A DNA stretch of 64,000 bases from Cristatella mucedo. Lineage: Eukaryota > Bryozoa > Phylactolaemata > Cristatellidae. The DNA is taken from positions 1,479,501-1,543,500 of the forward strand of contig WPIO01000073.1 in the NCBI GenBank assembly GCA_009760855.2, written 5' to 3'. The position numbers were made by a program, and so were the translations under genes. Under the pieces are notes generated by a model. It did no database searches. It saw only the letters and a program-made list of their open reading frames with translations, and had not been told where the DNA came from. This document shows, piece by piece, positions 11,633 through 23,084 of the stretch. The first letter of the stretch is position 1. Each line of letters opens with the position of its first letter.

Positions 11633-12493
11633 ATTCCCATATTTTTACTGGGCTCGCACATGTTTTAGGCCAATGTCGGAGTCATGGGTTCACCTACCTA
11701 GCTGTGGGCAGACAATGCAAATTCTTTTCTTTGCTTAAATCACACCATGAGTTTCTATAGGATTCCTATAATCACGATTCATGGATCTGACTGTTAGACC
11801 AGAAATATTATAAAATCGTTTCCGCGATGTTGTCTTAGCTCGGATCTGTATGCATGCCCCATGCCCCCCCTTTTTTTTTTTTACAGAAACGCAACACACC
11901 CACTAAACTTAAGTAGAGGTGCATATAATTTAAGATATTGCAACAAATGCAAAAGCCAAAGCTCGAGCTCTAGGGTTCTTCTAAATATGAAATGATTCGA
12001 AGAGACCAGTCGAATGACACACCGGAGATGCTGCTGGAAAATGTAGAAATTGAGTGAGTTCGCGCAATTTTCGCACCAAGTTTTACAGGCCCTGAGCAAA
12101 ACGCTCAATTACGACGCGATACATTTTCCTCTTTTTTCCAAGCGCCAAGGATTCACACCAGTAATGCTTAGCACTACCTAAATCCCTACATGCAGATAAA
12201 TGTCCCTTGCTACGATGACTCAACCAAGCAATTGCGTTTAAGCTGCTCATTGCCGCTGCCTCGTAGTCGCCTGTCTTCCAATTCCTCCAGCTTACATTTC
12301 GCATTCTCGGCAGTATTCCAATTGCGCTGCTAAGTGCGCACCGATGGATTTGTTTCAGTCTCTGTTGCTAGAGGTCCCCGGTTTCGACGCTTGCGGTTAA
12401 TCACATCTGAGTTCCTTCCTAGCGCTATGGAATCACTCAAGGGGAAAGGAGCGCTATAGCGGTTTACAAACCTGGAAGAGGCTTCAGCAACAT
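11633..12493. other. spacer, nothing recognised
   Basis: Only short open frames occur, without motifs. A C-run followed by a T-run lies at about 11863-11882. Confidence 0.35.
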
Positions 12494-13818
12494 TGTAACG
12501 CCGAAGGCTCGGCGGGGTAAGCTTGCCTAGCGGCGTAGCCTATCGCCTAATGCCGTTCGGTGCACGCCTACGCGCAATAAGCTGGCCGCCACGAAACGAG
12601 CGTTTCTGGCGCTGACCTGCTTACCGTTACTAAAGGGGGTCGTGAGTCCGCGGCGTGAATTGGAAAGCGAGACACACAAATTGGGGATTTTACTGAACTT
12701 TATTCGCAAGCGCACAAAGTCGCTGCGCGTCTAGTTCAGCTTTATCTCCACACTCCTCGCACGCTCTCAACTGCACCAACACTCTTGCGGAGGGAATACT
12801 CCTCCACACTAAGCGCGACCCGGACCCTAAACCCTAACCGGTGAACTAGGAATCCGTTCCCACCTGTGCCGAGGGAATACCCCAAACACGCCAACTTGCA
12901 CACTCTTGCGGAGGGAATACTCCTCCACACTGAAGCGCGAACCGGAGTCTAAACCCTACCCGGAGAACTAGAACTCGGTTTCCACCAGTGCGGCAGGAAT
13001 ACTCCACACACGCCAACTCAAGCACTCCTGCGGAGGAAATACTTCTCCACACTGAAGCGCGACCCGGAGCCTAAACCCTACCCGGTGAACTAGAGCTCCA
13101 CACACGCCAACTACGCCTAGCTCGCGCCGGCAAATCCCTATGCCGAGACCACGTGCTAGCGCGCACACACACGACACAAAGGAAACACAAAACACGAAAG
13201 AACACACAAAATGCCAGCTCGGGCGCGATACGACCGTATTCGGTGGGGTTCAACCGAATCCTCCTAGCGCTGTCTCGTCTTGTTCCGTCAATCGCCGGCG
13301 AACAGCCCGCCCTCCTCCCTCGCTTCAAGAGAAAACGAGTGCGACGGCGTCGAAGCCGGACCAAAGACAAAAAGACACGAGGCAAAAGACCCAGAGCGAG
13401 CGTCGCTCGACTCTTAAATACTTGGCTGAGACAATGGGGCAAGAGCTTAGTGGTATTGGGCCCGACACCATGGCCCATTACGGTGAGGAATTAATACCGG
13501 CACTAGGCCACTGGAATGTCCCCTCTGTCCAGCTTGAATGGCGAATGGGTTCCAGACGCTTCTTTCTTGGGAAGAGGGTAGGCGGGGGTTGACAGGCCAG
13601 CCAACATCTATCAGCAGCTTCCGCGAGTATCGGACCAATTCTAAAGGCCGAATCGCCGCTGCTCGTCTCCGAGCTTCCTGGCCTGCTCCTAAGCGCTTCC
13701 TCTCTAACCGCACTGACGCTCCTCTCTGGCTCACTGCTCCAGGACAAAGGGGCTCTAGCCCGCCGCCGAACAGCTCTTGTTCGCGCTAAAATTCAGCCAA
13801 AGCCAGCAGGGCGCTACA
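12494..13818. mobile_element. probable solo LTR of an LTR retrotransposon
   Basis: The block begins TGTAACGCC and ends GGGCGCTACA. The ends form an imperfect inverted repeat (TGTAACGCC versus TGTAGCGCC) with the canonical TG...CA termini. It is flanked on both sides by the same four bases, ACAT (12490-12493 and 13819-13822), the size of target duplication made by Ty3/Gypsy integrases. It is 1325 bp long, GC-rich compared with both flanks, and lacks gag or pol motifs. A TTAAATA box is present near 13413. Orientation is not decided. Long open frames inside it (13071-13478 minus, 13140-13592 plus) show no known domain and are probably not genes. Confidence 0.6.
12780..13110. repeat. 121-bp tandem repeat inside the LTR-like block
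   Basis: Three diverged units begin at 12780, 12901 and 13023, each opening with CACTC(T/C)TGCGGAGG and containing CTCCACACT, GCGCGA(C/A)CCGGA and CTAAACCCTA. The period is 121-122 bp. Each unit also contains a second, looser echo of the GAGGGAATAC block. Confidence 0.8.
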
Positions 13819-13826
13819 ACATGAAT

Positions 13827-13982
13827 TGTATATAATTATATATATATAATTCATTTATATAGCGCCCCAAGAGAACTTAATCTCTATTCAGGCGCTTCAC
13901 ATATGCCTCGGGGCTCGAGCCCACGACCTCAGTCAGACCTTAGTCGGGGCGAGCATCTTAACCGCTAGACCGAACTAGCTCG
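13827..13982 (-). mobile_element. tRNA-derived SINE, family 1
   Basis: In reverse orientation it has the tail (AATTCATTTATATAG), the hairpin (AGCGCCCC ... GAGAACTTAATCTCT ... GGCGCTT), the B box (GGGCTCGAGCCCACGACC) and the A-box region (CTTAACCGCTAGACC). It abuts the LTR-like block on its left, so the LTR appears to have inserted in or beside the SINE's A/T tail. Confidence 0.82.
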
Positions 13983-14570
13983 AATTGTACTTGTAAGCCG
14001 TCCCTTCAATAGGAAAATTCACAACGACAGCGTTAAGCGGCCCGGCCCTCTTACACTATTATTATTATTATTATTATTGTCTTACACTGGGTTTTTTTAT
14101 CGCGGAAGGAGAGCGTAACCGCTCGTCGGGAAGGCTCTACCCGAATTGCTGCAGTCGTAGCGAGCGTAGCAGTCGCCGCTAAGCCGCCAGCAGCAGAGCA
14201 TCTATTCAGTACAGCCTAGAAGGCAAAGTGTCAGATGATGTAATAAAATGTTCAAGACTAACCCGGACAACTATGCCTATAATCAAATGGCGAAGGTCGG
14301 GAAAACTCGGAAAGCACCGTAACGGCGACCGCAGTGGGATCGGTCGTGATCGGGTTGAAGGTCGCCTGGGGCCGATAGTTTACCACATCAACCCAATCTC
14401 GGGAGGGGTCAAGGTGATCCAAGGTCGCATAGCGAATCCCTTCGCCGGAGCCTATGACTTTTTCGCCCGTGTGGCGCCTGCGAAGGGCGGCTAGGAGTAC
14501 CTGTCGCTCGAGCGTAACCATAGCTACAGTACAGTGATCCCCAGACGTTGCTTTATTGTGATTATAAGAC
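13983..14570. promoter_or_regulatory. upstream region of the TEFM-like gene
   Basis: This spacer precedes the likely first exon of the TEFM-like gene and should include its promoter. An (ATT)n microsatellite lies at about 14058-14078. The following 400 bp are richer in GC and CpG than the flanks. No TATA box or other element could be assigned with confidence. Confidence 0.35.
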
Positions 14571-14663
14571 ATGCTGGAGTTTCCGAAAGTGGTTCAGCGC
14601 CTCCTGAAGATCTTCCAGCCACGTGCCGCCGCTGTGCAGAGGCTGATCCACGTTTCACGCAAG
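14571..14663 (+). CDS. TEFM: TEFM-like exon 1 (tentative, targeting peptide)
   Basis: It encodes 31 residues rich in Arg, Lys, Leu and Val with no acidic run after residue 3. The donor AAG|GTCGGT is the only one I found in this frame that keeps phase 0 with exon 2. Other GT sites (14677, 14684, 14698, 14713) would break the frame. Confidence 0.5.
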
Positions 14664-17600
14664 GTCGGTTTCGCGGGTTGGGGGTGGGCGGAGGACAGTA
14701 CAACTTGCTCTGGTATTAATTCGTCGCGCCCGGACGCGAAATTTCTACCTGCCTTGCAGCCTGGAAGCTTATAAGCGTTTTCGTGCGTAAGGAAAATTAC
14801 CATCACAAACCACTGCCGAGTTGGTCAGTGCATTGTGTTTCGCCTGCATTCCGTTTCCTTTGGCTCCAACGTCCAGATTTCCTTCCTTGGCAGCCGTAGT
14901 GATTCTGCTTTGTCAGTTTTGTGCTGCACTGCTGTGCTCTGCATAGGTATTTTATCCCATTTACCATTTAACGTGAGAGGGGCTTTTATTGCTGGACCAC
15001 TTTCTATCGTGCATGTGGCAATGCAAGATTCGGAGACCGTTATTTATTGACGAATTGTGATTTGCAGAGTCATGGTTTGCGTCAACCCGCTGACAGGCGG
15101 CCGTTCGTTGATTCCCTATATTCAGAAGGTGAGAGGGGAAAAATTCTTGACGTCTTTAATAATTGGAGCAACGAAGAGCTGCAGTGCATACAGGGCATGA
15201 CCAAGAAGCGCTTGGAAAGCCTTGAAAAGTACCGCGCCGACCACGGGTCACATGTCACTCTTTCCAACGTTGTACGAGTATCGGGCATCACTATTCTTAC
15301 GCTGGAAAGAATGTGCAAGGCGATCCTTAGCGGAAGGGTGGAAAGGAAGAAACTGCTGGAAAAGCCATCCGCCATGCTGTGTTATCCATCCATGCCTACC
15401 GAGTTGTGTCAGGTGAGTTATGCTTGGAAAAATAACTTAATGTTGCACCAGTATCTGAAATCACAGAGGAAACCGAAAGCAGCATCACTTAACTAAAAAC
15501 AACCACACAAGGTACAGCTACGTGGACATAGCAAAGCTTAGCCAGTTTTGATATGTAATGTATCTCCATCTGTAACTCCATAAAACCACAATGACTTTTG
15601 GTGTGCATACCACAACTGATCTCCTGACTGATATGCTTCCTACTTTGTCTTTGTTGCGTGAGATGAATTCTGTTGGCTACCGAATGCGTACAGAAAGCCG
15701 CTTAGGCTGTGAGTGTACTATACACAACTCTCCTTCGTAGCACCCACATAGTCTTTGTGGCCCAGTGATTAAGGTGCTTGCCCCGACCGAAGTCAAGGCG
15801 AATGTATTTTAGCGTTTATGGACTCAAGCCCTGTGGCATTTGTGAAGTGCTTGAATAGAGATTAATTTATCTTAGGGCACTATGCAAATGAAGTGAGGAG
15901 CATAGCTGAGTCAGTGGGGCTGTTGAGGAAGTGAGTAACATTGAGGTAGCAGCTCTGGACGGCCGAAAAGGATATGCTACAGTCGACAGCAGGATATGAG
16001 GACGTTGTGAGAATTAGTTCCATCTGGGGGTCGTGATTGGTTTTATTTGTTGCCCCTTCTCGGCACCTTGTTAGGGATATCAATATTCATGTTCAGTGAA
16101 ATGTTTTTTTGATGCTGCTTACAAGTATTCAATATTTAATAGTAGTCCTGTTAAAAGAACATGTTTTAGGAGTTAAGATATTCTGCTGTTGCTTGCTCTT
16201 GATTCAAGTGAGCACTGTTTTGCTGAAGCAACTAAAAATATCTAGGGCCAACATTCCCAAACTGTTTTCGTGCAGTTCAGTATTCAGCTTCTTATAAATG
16301 AATTCTTAGGTAGCAGTTTTGATGTATCAAGTCGACCAAGTGCAACCTCGTGCCTTTTGTAAGATAGATCGTATGCATGGCAATATATACTGACCGTATG
16401 GTTTGTGCTATCAACCAACCGATATTTTCAACAGTCAAACATCCTAGCGAAGGCATTGATTTGAGATCGTGCAAAGGATGACAGGCAATTTGCAGCCACT
16501 TTTGCTGAAAGCCCGGTCCTGTAAATGGAAGGCTTACTAATATAGCAGTACTTTTGCTTATTATTCTGAGCATTGGGTTTTGGGGTGAAAGGCAGAGTAG
16601 CTCAAAGAGTCACTGTATGCATTTTTAATGTATGTACTTGGTGGTCTATGTCGGGACACACACCTGTAGATTAATTTCTTATGAATGCTAAATCACAAGG
16701 ATGCTGTGGTCACGAGTGCTGTAAACGGTGATCCTTCTATAAGTGCTGTGCAAGAAGCTGCTTCTGCACCATCCACGGATCTGCCGAGCTTTCCCCTGAA
16801 TAACTGAGGGCGATGGCTTTAAGAATTGTTCCAATGTTCTGAGTATTTTCCTGGCCATCACTCAGTCTGTGGCGAGTGTTGCTCAGTCTGTGGAGAGTAT
16901 TGCAAGGCACTTGTTTCTTATGCTAGTACAGACTCACATCGTTGTGAGAATTCAATGTGGTCTGTTACACCAAGATAACCAAATCTCTTCCTAGGCACTT
17001 CACCTATGCTTTAATTGAAGCAAGTTAGTATGGTTAGTGATAATATCCTCAGTGTCATCACACATACTCTTACCACTAACCATACGGTCATGCTTCCTTT
17101 ACAGCACACGTTCAGTGCCTAGAAAACGATGAAGTTCTCTGAGGTTGCTATAAAAATGTATTGTTATTATTATTTTTTTTAAACATGCAAAGGACACTTG
17201 TCACAGACCCAGCAAATCTTTTGAAGAACAGGTGAATTTGTAGCTTCTTTTTTAAATATTGTCAAGTCATGGGATCACAATGCATCAATGAAAGGTGAGT
17301 TCCAGGCTTTGGGGGCATGCAAGCTAGAGGCACGGTCTCTAAAAGATTTTAGCTTGAAGCAGATAACCTTGGTACTGTTGATTACAATATATGTATATAA
17401 TAATATAGGATGTACATAAGAATGTAGATAATAGGTGTACATCCTTAAGCACCTCTGATCTCGCTTGGGCATCACTAGCACTTCGGTGCTATCGTTTAGG
17501 TCTTATCGCAGTGGAAGACTCCACAGTATTGCTGGAAACAGACAAAGATCATTCGAGGAACCACCTAAGTTCGTTGGGATTCCTTAGAACTGTGTGGCTG

Positions 17601-20189
17601 GTCTGATTCTTTTCACACTTGATACTCGCCCATTCGTCAAGCACAATCTAGGCTTTCACTTGTATCCAGGTGTCACACACCTGTACCTATGCTTTGATCC
17701 CTCACAACCCATCAGCACATCGAATTCTCTTAATCTCCTTACTGCATGTATTGCAGACATCCACAAGTATTGACACTAAAATTTTCTCAAGTTAAATTAT
17801 GATAAAACCAACCTACTAGTTATGGGAAAACTAAGTGTAATTCAGAAATTGGAAAACCTAACGCTCAAAATCGGCTCTGCCAGCATATCTCCTGTTGAAT
17901 CTGCACGAAATCTAGGTGTCATATCCCTAAGTGACCTTTTCATTAGACGACCACATCAGCTCCACAGTAAAGTATGCCTACTTTCAGCTACACAGCATTG
18001 CTAAAATTCGGGCTTGTTTAGACAGGGATACCGCATCTAAATTGTTCCATGCATTTGTGACATCCCGTCTCGACTTCTGTAACTCACTGCTTGCTGGTCT
18101 ACCGGCCTTTGCAATCAGGCATTTACATTCGCCGCAGAACTCTTGCAGCTTGGCTAGTCAGTCGTGAGCGTCGCAGTTGCCACATCTCACCACTTCTAGC
18201 CGACCTGCACTGGCTCCCAGTCAAGCATCGACTTCAATGTTTTGTCACTCACTTTTTTAGGCTCCTTCATTCTTTGGCTCCAGCATACCTATCAGATCTT
18301 CTCCCACACCAAGCTAAACATCGTACCACTCGCTTTTCGGAATCTAACCGTTCACCCATGCTTCATACGAACCTCAAACCCTTTGGAGACCGTGCCTTTA
18401 GTTTGTATGCTCCCAAAGCCTGGAAATCACTCCCTACATCCATCACGCCATCCCCTGACTTGACTACATTTAAAAAGAAACTAAAACCTCATCTATTTAT
18501 TGCAGCATTTAGTGGGTCTCCATAATTCATCCTTTATGTGCTTAAGCGTGCTGACACTGTTCTTGCTGCCACTAACCATATTTGCGTGCTGACCCGTGCA
18601 TGTCACCCCTAACCATGTTATGTTTGTTGCCATTGAGCACGCTACCACTAACCATTCGATCGTGCTTCCTTTGCAGCGAAATTAAAGTATCTAGAAAGAG
18701 ATTGAATTCTCTGTGGGTGCCATATCAAATGTATTATTATTATTATTGACATGTTTATATATCACCACGCCCATGTGCAATGTGAAGCAATGCGTCCTGA
18801 CATCAGTACAGGATAAATTACAGGAGAATTCCGATAATTTACGGTAACTATAGTGGCTCGCTAAACCTTACACCGTACTTGTATATATTAGGTTTTATTG
18901 ACCTTTTGAGAACAGAATTGCAGCAAGCATACTTGCGGAAGTCCTGTGTGTGCCCTTTGGTGCTATACAAAATAAGGCAGTTGAATCAGCTATCTTTTAC
19001 TGTTAAACTATTGTAAATTCGCCCTTCAGCACTCGAGTCTGATATTTGTAGACAGCAGAGAACCTAGTGTCGATTAGCATTTCCGCTGATACGGTGTACT
19101 GGAGTCAGCTCGCAACGTCAGCGCGTCTGATGGATTGGAACCATCTACCTTTGTGGGGCCGCGATGCGAAGCCACCTCGCTTTGACTTCGTGGTCTATTC
19201 GGAAGCAGTAAGTAGCCACCGTCGTGGTTTCATCTTTTTCCTGTGTAGCGAATACTTCATCAGGTGTTAGCTTTTGTTCTAGTTTTGTTGTAGGGTTTTC
19301 TTCATTGACTTAATATTCATACGTATGACTTTATGAAGGCAATTGCTTCTTGTCTGTTCTATTCTTATATTAGTAGAGTATAGCTAATCATCATACATGC
19401 TGCTGAGCCTCGCCTGTTACTTTTTTCTAATATTTGTGTTGCCTTTAAGTGTCCGGTAATAGCACGAAGACAGTAGCAATGCTCGAGGTCTTACTAGCTG
19501 AAGCAGCTTCCTGTCTCCAGCCTTGTAGAGTGGGGAGGTAGGGCTGTTCAATGCTGCAATAGACCTGTGTGCATGCTCTGTAGTGTCAGAAGCATGAAGG
19601 CAGGATCATTCTTTATTTTTCACTCTTCTCTCGGTTTTATGATGCTTAGCACGTGCTTGCATGCAAGCATAGCTGCTGTGTTACAAACTGCATGTGATCT
19701 ATCCCGTAGACAAGTGCCTCTGTCTTGCAGGTCAGCAGGGTGGTTGAAAAATTACCCAAGTCGGCGATTTATGTGACCGAGCGAGGATCGCCCAAATACT
19801 TTCAAGGTGGCAGCTCACAGTCGATACTTATGAGTAACATCATTGGAGGAATGACTGCAGCGTTGCTCTACGGCCGCCTAAACGTGGGCAGCATGCCGCG
19901 TATTTTCACGCTGCCGTCCCAGAATGTCACTCGTCAGTTCAAGCTGATGATTGGTGGCGAGAGAGTCAGTGGTCAGAGCATCGTCCATAACCTCGTCTAT
20001 AATGGCCATCATGAAAAGATTGCTGTCGAAGTGCCTGCCTTTTTAAGAGAGTCGTTTGTGCAGCAGGATGCTTCCACAAAGGAGTATCTCTCCAACTGCT
20101 TATTGCAAGCGGTGACATTCATGGAGCTTGTTGTCAAGCCGCTTGCTAGCTCTGCTAGCTCAGCAAGTGAAGACTTCATTGGCCCCTGA
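14571..20189 (+). CDS. TEFM: mitochondrial transcription elongation factor, TEFM-like (4 exons)
   Basis: Exons 14571-14663 (tentative), 15068-15412, 19052-19207 and 19731-20189 join in phase 0 to about 350 codons; human TEFM has about 360. TEFM binds the mitochondrial RNA polymerase and makes it processive. Residues about 40-120 contain a helix-hairpin-helix-like domain (FNNWSNEELQCIQGMTKKR...). The rest matches the catalytically inactive RNase H-like domain, with an LMDWN block, VVEKLPKSAIYVTERG and a C-terminal LLQAVTFMELV helix. The first exon gives a basic, amphipathic start (MLEFPKVVQRLLKIF) suited to mitochondrial import, and an in-frame TAA lies two codons before the ATG. The long second intron holds a SINE and LINE copies. 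The identity is well supported; the first exon less so. Confidence 0.85.
15068..15412 (+). CDS. TEFM: TEFM-like exon 2 (helix-hairpin-helix region)
   Basis: The acceptor is TTTGCAG| and the donor CAG|GTGAGT. The 115 codons cover the N-terminal DNA-binding-type domain and the start of the linker, with a basic VERKKLLEK stretch. Confidence 0.88.
15557..16000. repeat. dispersed repeat, family 3, with a SINE embedded
   Basis: The block GTATCTCCATCTGTAACTCC (15560) and the block GCATAGCTGAGTCAG ... GACAGCAG (15901-15990) recur together at 37692-37950 and in shorter form at 22106-22180. In this copy the family 1 SINE at 15752-15893 sits between the two blocks. No coding potential or terminal repeats were found. 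Confidence 0.5.
15752..15893 (+). mobile_element. tRNA-derived SINE, family 1, diverged
   Basis: It has an A-box-like region (TGGCCCAGTGATTAAGGTG), a weakened B box (TATGGACTCAAGCCC) and the shared 3' block (GTGCTTGAATAGAGATTAA then GGGCACTATGCAAATGAA). The outer hairpin arms carry point changes. It lies in the second intron of the TEFM-like gene. Confidence 0.7.
16976..17165. mobile_element. two LINE tails in head-to-head (foldback) arrangement
   Basis: From 16985 to about 17050 the sequence is a LINE tail in minus orientation (AAATCTCTTCCTAGGCACTTC...). From about 17070 to 17165 it is a LINE tail in plus orientation (TTACCACTAACCATACGG ... AGTGCCTAGAAAACGATGAA ... ATTATTATT). The two halves form an imperfect inverted repeat with arms of roughly 80 bp. 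Confidence 0.6.
17215..17355 (-). mobile_element. LINE ORF end, internal fragment
   Basis: The minus strand matches the stretch from the ORF C-terminus (SFRDRASSLHAPKAWNS) to just past its stop. It has no tail of its own. It lies between the foldback tails and the next, + oriented LINE copy. Confidence 0.6.
17450..18748 (+). mobile_element. CR1/L2-like LINE copy, 1.3 kb
   Basis: It runs from the middle of the reverse transcriptase (LGITDTAL-like block at about 17465) through the decayed YADD region (about 17660-17690), the C-terminal domain (CRERRSCHISPLLADLHWLP, APKAWKSLPT) and the 3' UTR to the hairpin and (ATT)n tail. The longest open stretch, 18091-18525, is only part of the protein. It sits in a TEFM-like intron and is dead. 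Confidence 0.85.
19052..19207 (+). CDS. TEFM: TEFM-like exon 3
   Basis: The acceptor is TTTGTAG|ACA and the donor GCA|GTAAGT. It encodes 52 codons, including LVSISISADTVYWSQL and LMDWN, the first strand region of the RNase H-like fold. Confidence 0.85.
19731..20189 (+). CDS. TEFM: TEFM-like exon 4 (C-terminal half)
   Basis: The acceptor is TCTTGCAG|GTCAGC. The exon encodes VSRVVEKLPKSAIYVTERG and continues to a TGA at 20187-20189. It includes FKLMIGGERVSGQSIV, matching the conserved FELMIG...SG block of vertebrate TEFM. Confidence 0.9.
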   Translation, partial: VSRVVEKLPKSAIYVTERGSPKYFQGGSSQSILMSNIIGGMTAALLYGRLNVGSMPRIFTLPSQNVTRQFKLMIGGERVSGQSIVHNLVYNGHHEKIAVEVPAFLRESFVQQDASTKEYLSNCLLQAVTFMELVVKPLASSASSASEDFIGP

Positions 20190-21176
20190 CGCGTTGAGAA
20201 GTTTGGGTGCAGTGTAGCAGAACTTTGTCGAGGGTCAGGCAGTGGTGCCGTTACAGGCGTACTTGTTTAACACTCGATCTTATCTCACTGCAGTGTAGCA
20301 GTTGAGTAGCTCGTGGCTGCACTGAATCTTGTCGCTCGCTGTTGGTGAATGAGCAGAGCCCGATGAAGGCACACGTGTACTTCTTATTGTCCGTCTCTTG
20401 TGCAGCAGCTCATGGGGGTAAGGTCTCTGCTGCACGGCTGCTTTAGCGGTTGTGCTTTGGCTGCTCTCAAAACCAGCTGCAGTAGGAGCCATGCTGGAAG
20501 TGAGTAGACAGTAACTGTGGGTCGTTAATAGCCTATCGTGCAGATATTACACTGAAGTAAAGTTAACGTCGGCTGGTCAAACAATTTCTCCGTGAAGTGC
20601 GAGCACCTTACTCCTAGCAGTTCTCTTAAAAGTTTTGCAGCCTTAGGGTTGCATCCATCGAAATTCTACTTCGCTTTCAATCGGTGTCGTCTCTCGAGCC
20701 TTAGCCTCCTCAGTCTACTAAACCTCAAAAAACAATACTGCTCTATCCTTAATATGCTCCAGTGCAATAGGTCTTATAACGCTGTGACAAATCAATTAAT
20801 TTTAACTATTTATATTCCCTAATTTATGACGGCAGCCCAAGTTCATTCACTTTCAAAGCTAGAGGGTGAGAATTTCTTCAAAGATCATACTAAGAGAATG
20901 CATGAAGTTTATCTATGTTATTCAAGATGGTAATTCTAATAGGCAGGTGTAGCTCCTTTATCTACTTCTGATTTATATTCTCATATAGAGAAATGTCAAA
21001 GTGCTAGCTCAGAAATGTCTTAACGTCTGAGCTCGCTGCCAGAAGCAATGCTAAACAAATTGTTAACTCATTTGAGAGAGGAGAGCGGATATAGCTGCTA
21101 CCGAGCTGCAAGTGATGTTAAGAATAATTGTTTCCCATTGAAGCCGGCGGGTCCTGACGAACCCCACTCTCGGTAA
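20190..21176. other. TEFM-like 3' UTR and spacer
   Basis: It contains the 3' flank of the TEFM-like gene. No clear AATAAA lies close to the stop. No other gene is recognised. Confidence 0.4.
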
Positions 21177-21350
21177 AAAAAATCCTAGCTGATTAAACAG
21201 CCTCTTTTTGTATAGCGACAGAAAAGCCTTTACGGCTATCACCACCGCTTGCAGTGGTGATAAAGAATCGCCCACCGCAGGAATGTAACCCACGACCTCG
21301 GGACCGAGGTCGTGAAAGCAACAGCCTTACCTAGTGTGCCATCACGTACC
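21177..21350 (-). mobile_element. tRNA-derived SINE, family 2
   Basis: In reverse orientation it shows an A-rich end, then AATCCTAGCTGATTAAACAG, a hairpin ATCACCACCGCTTGCAGTGG (about 21238-21260), a B-box region near 21280-21295 and an A-box-like region near 21325. The sister copy at 24012 is closely similar over its whole length. Confidence 0.75.
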
Positions 21351-23084
21351 ACTCTCACAACTTAATTGCCATCGAAGAGTACAACCATAAGACGCGGTCG
21401 GATCTGAATGCGGCCTCGCCATCTTGAACAAGCTGATTAGGCTTCTTTTTTTTAGCACTACACTACCGGTTTTTGTTTTGCATCTACTTGTGATTAGTGG
21501 AAGGAAGAACAATTTATAAAGCTACAACTGAAATCCTCAAATTGTGAAGGGATAACGATAATCCTGTGATAATGATTTTTAAAACTTGTTTCTCTAGTTT
21601 GAATGAAATCATTATGAAGATTGCAATTACTCTTATGAAACTTAAGATGAACAAGTTTGCTATGGTTACTTGTGATGACAAGCGAGGGAGTGACTGGAGA
21701 GAGTTAAATGGTGTTTCACAACCGATCTTGGATAGAGGTTCAAACTTTAAGAATATCGTGGAATGACATTTTTCAGCAATCGAAGCTAGATAAGAATATT
21801 GTACTGAAAGGAGGACTAGTTGGAGGAATATGCTAGTCAATGCATTTCATGGAAAGTTCACTAGAGTGATTCCCATGGCTAGTTAGACTTTTTATGTGCT
21901 TCCAGACAAGTTAAAGAGTAAGAAGTGTATTACGAATATTAAAAATGAGGATAATGTATGTGAGCTATGGTACGTTCTTAGGGGAATGGTTTGGAGAGAG
22001 CCAAAGATTTAGGCCACATAGAGGTGCTATAGAAAGACATTGTTATTATTATTATTATTATGGAGAGGGCTCAAGAGACCTATCGATCGAGTGTGAATGT
22101 AGTGTAATGTATCTCCGTCAGTAACTCCACAAAGTCATAAAGACTGAAAAAGATGTGCCATAGTCGGCAGTTGGAGAGTAGTTGTCGTTTCGTTCGCTAT
22201 CCGGTATAAACTCAAGGCTGTGTTGAGAGGGGCTATTAAATATATTTTTGAGACTAAGGAAGCCTACATGACGGTACGAATTAAGCACACAGCTTCAGGC
22301 TCTCTAGATACGAGTTGGTGAATTTGTGGAGGGACTAGAAAAACCCGCTGGCGGCGATGCCTTCTTCAGGTGGCTACGGGTCTGTTTTGGGTCGGCTAGC
22401 GGCTACTGTGCATGAAGTGGCGACAAAGGCGCTCTGGGGAGTGTACCTTAAGCATTCTTCCCACTTCTAGGTTGACAACTTAGGGTTTTAAGGCTTTTGA
22501 GACAAATCCGGCTTCAGCGCTACAGTATAACTACAATTCAAAACGGGTACTACAGGAATGCCTTTTCAATAAGCACTTGCCGGGGCTCCGCCAAATGCTC
22601 CCAGCCTAGCCATAGCGTTGGAAACAAAAGGTGGTCTTGTTTCAAGTTTATTGGGATTCCTCGCGCGATGCTGTGCTAGAAAAAAGTGGAAAGATCTGAT
22701 AGGTTCCTTGCGCATGCTAAACAAGTTCGAAACTCGTGACGTGGAACAATACGTGGTGAATGCATTGCAAATCCAACCGACCAGAGGGCAAATTTACAGC
22801 AATGGTAAAAACAGTCAAGAGGCCGTGCTAGGAGCCTGTATCGCTGATGCAGGAACTTGGTGCTATGCTGCTGCAGCAGCCATCAGTTATCCCAGTTCTT
22901 ACTGATCACCAACCCTCTCTTATCAGTTATTCGCCTAGCCATACAATAATCGTCGTCGAATAGCCGAGGAAGGACGGCTGGGCGAGATCCAAAGTCACCC
23001 AGAACTGCCTTTGATCCTGGGTGGATCGCTGGATGATGCTGAATTTAACCTTAGCGTCCCTGACCGGGTAGGTTTTTATTTACT
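21351..23084. other. spacer; a small unexplained open frame
   Basis: An (ATT)n tract at about 22042-22060 ends a probable scrap of LINE tail, and a family 3 repeat scrap lies at 22106-22180. An open frame at 22618-22905 (95 codons, ending in an Ala-rich AAAAAISYPSSY) shows no motif I recognise, and I cannot support it as a gene. Confidence 0.35.

Noticed and set aside
13071-13592. Overlapping 135- and 150-codon frames near 13.1-13.6 kb
   Set aside because: They lie inside the solo-LTR-like block and on opposite strands; no domain is recognised.
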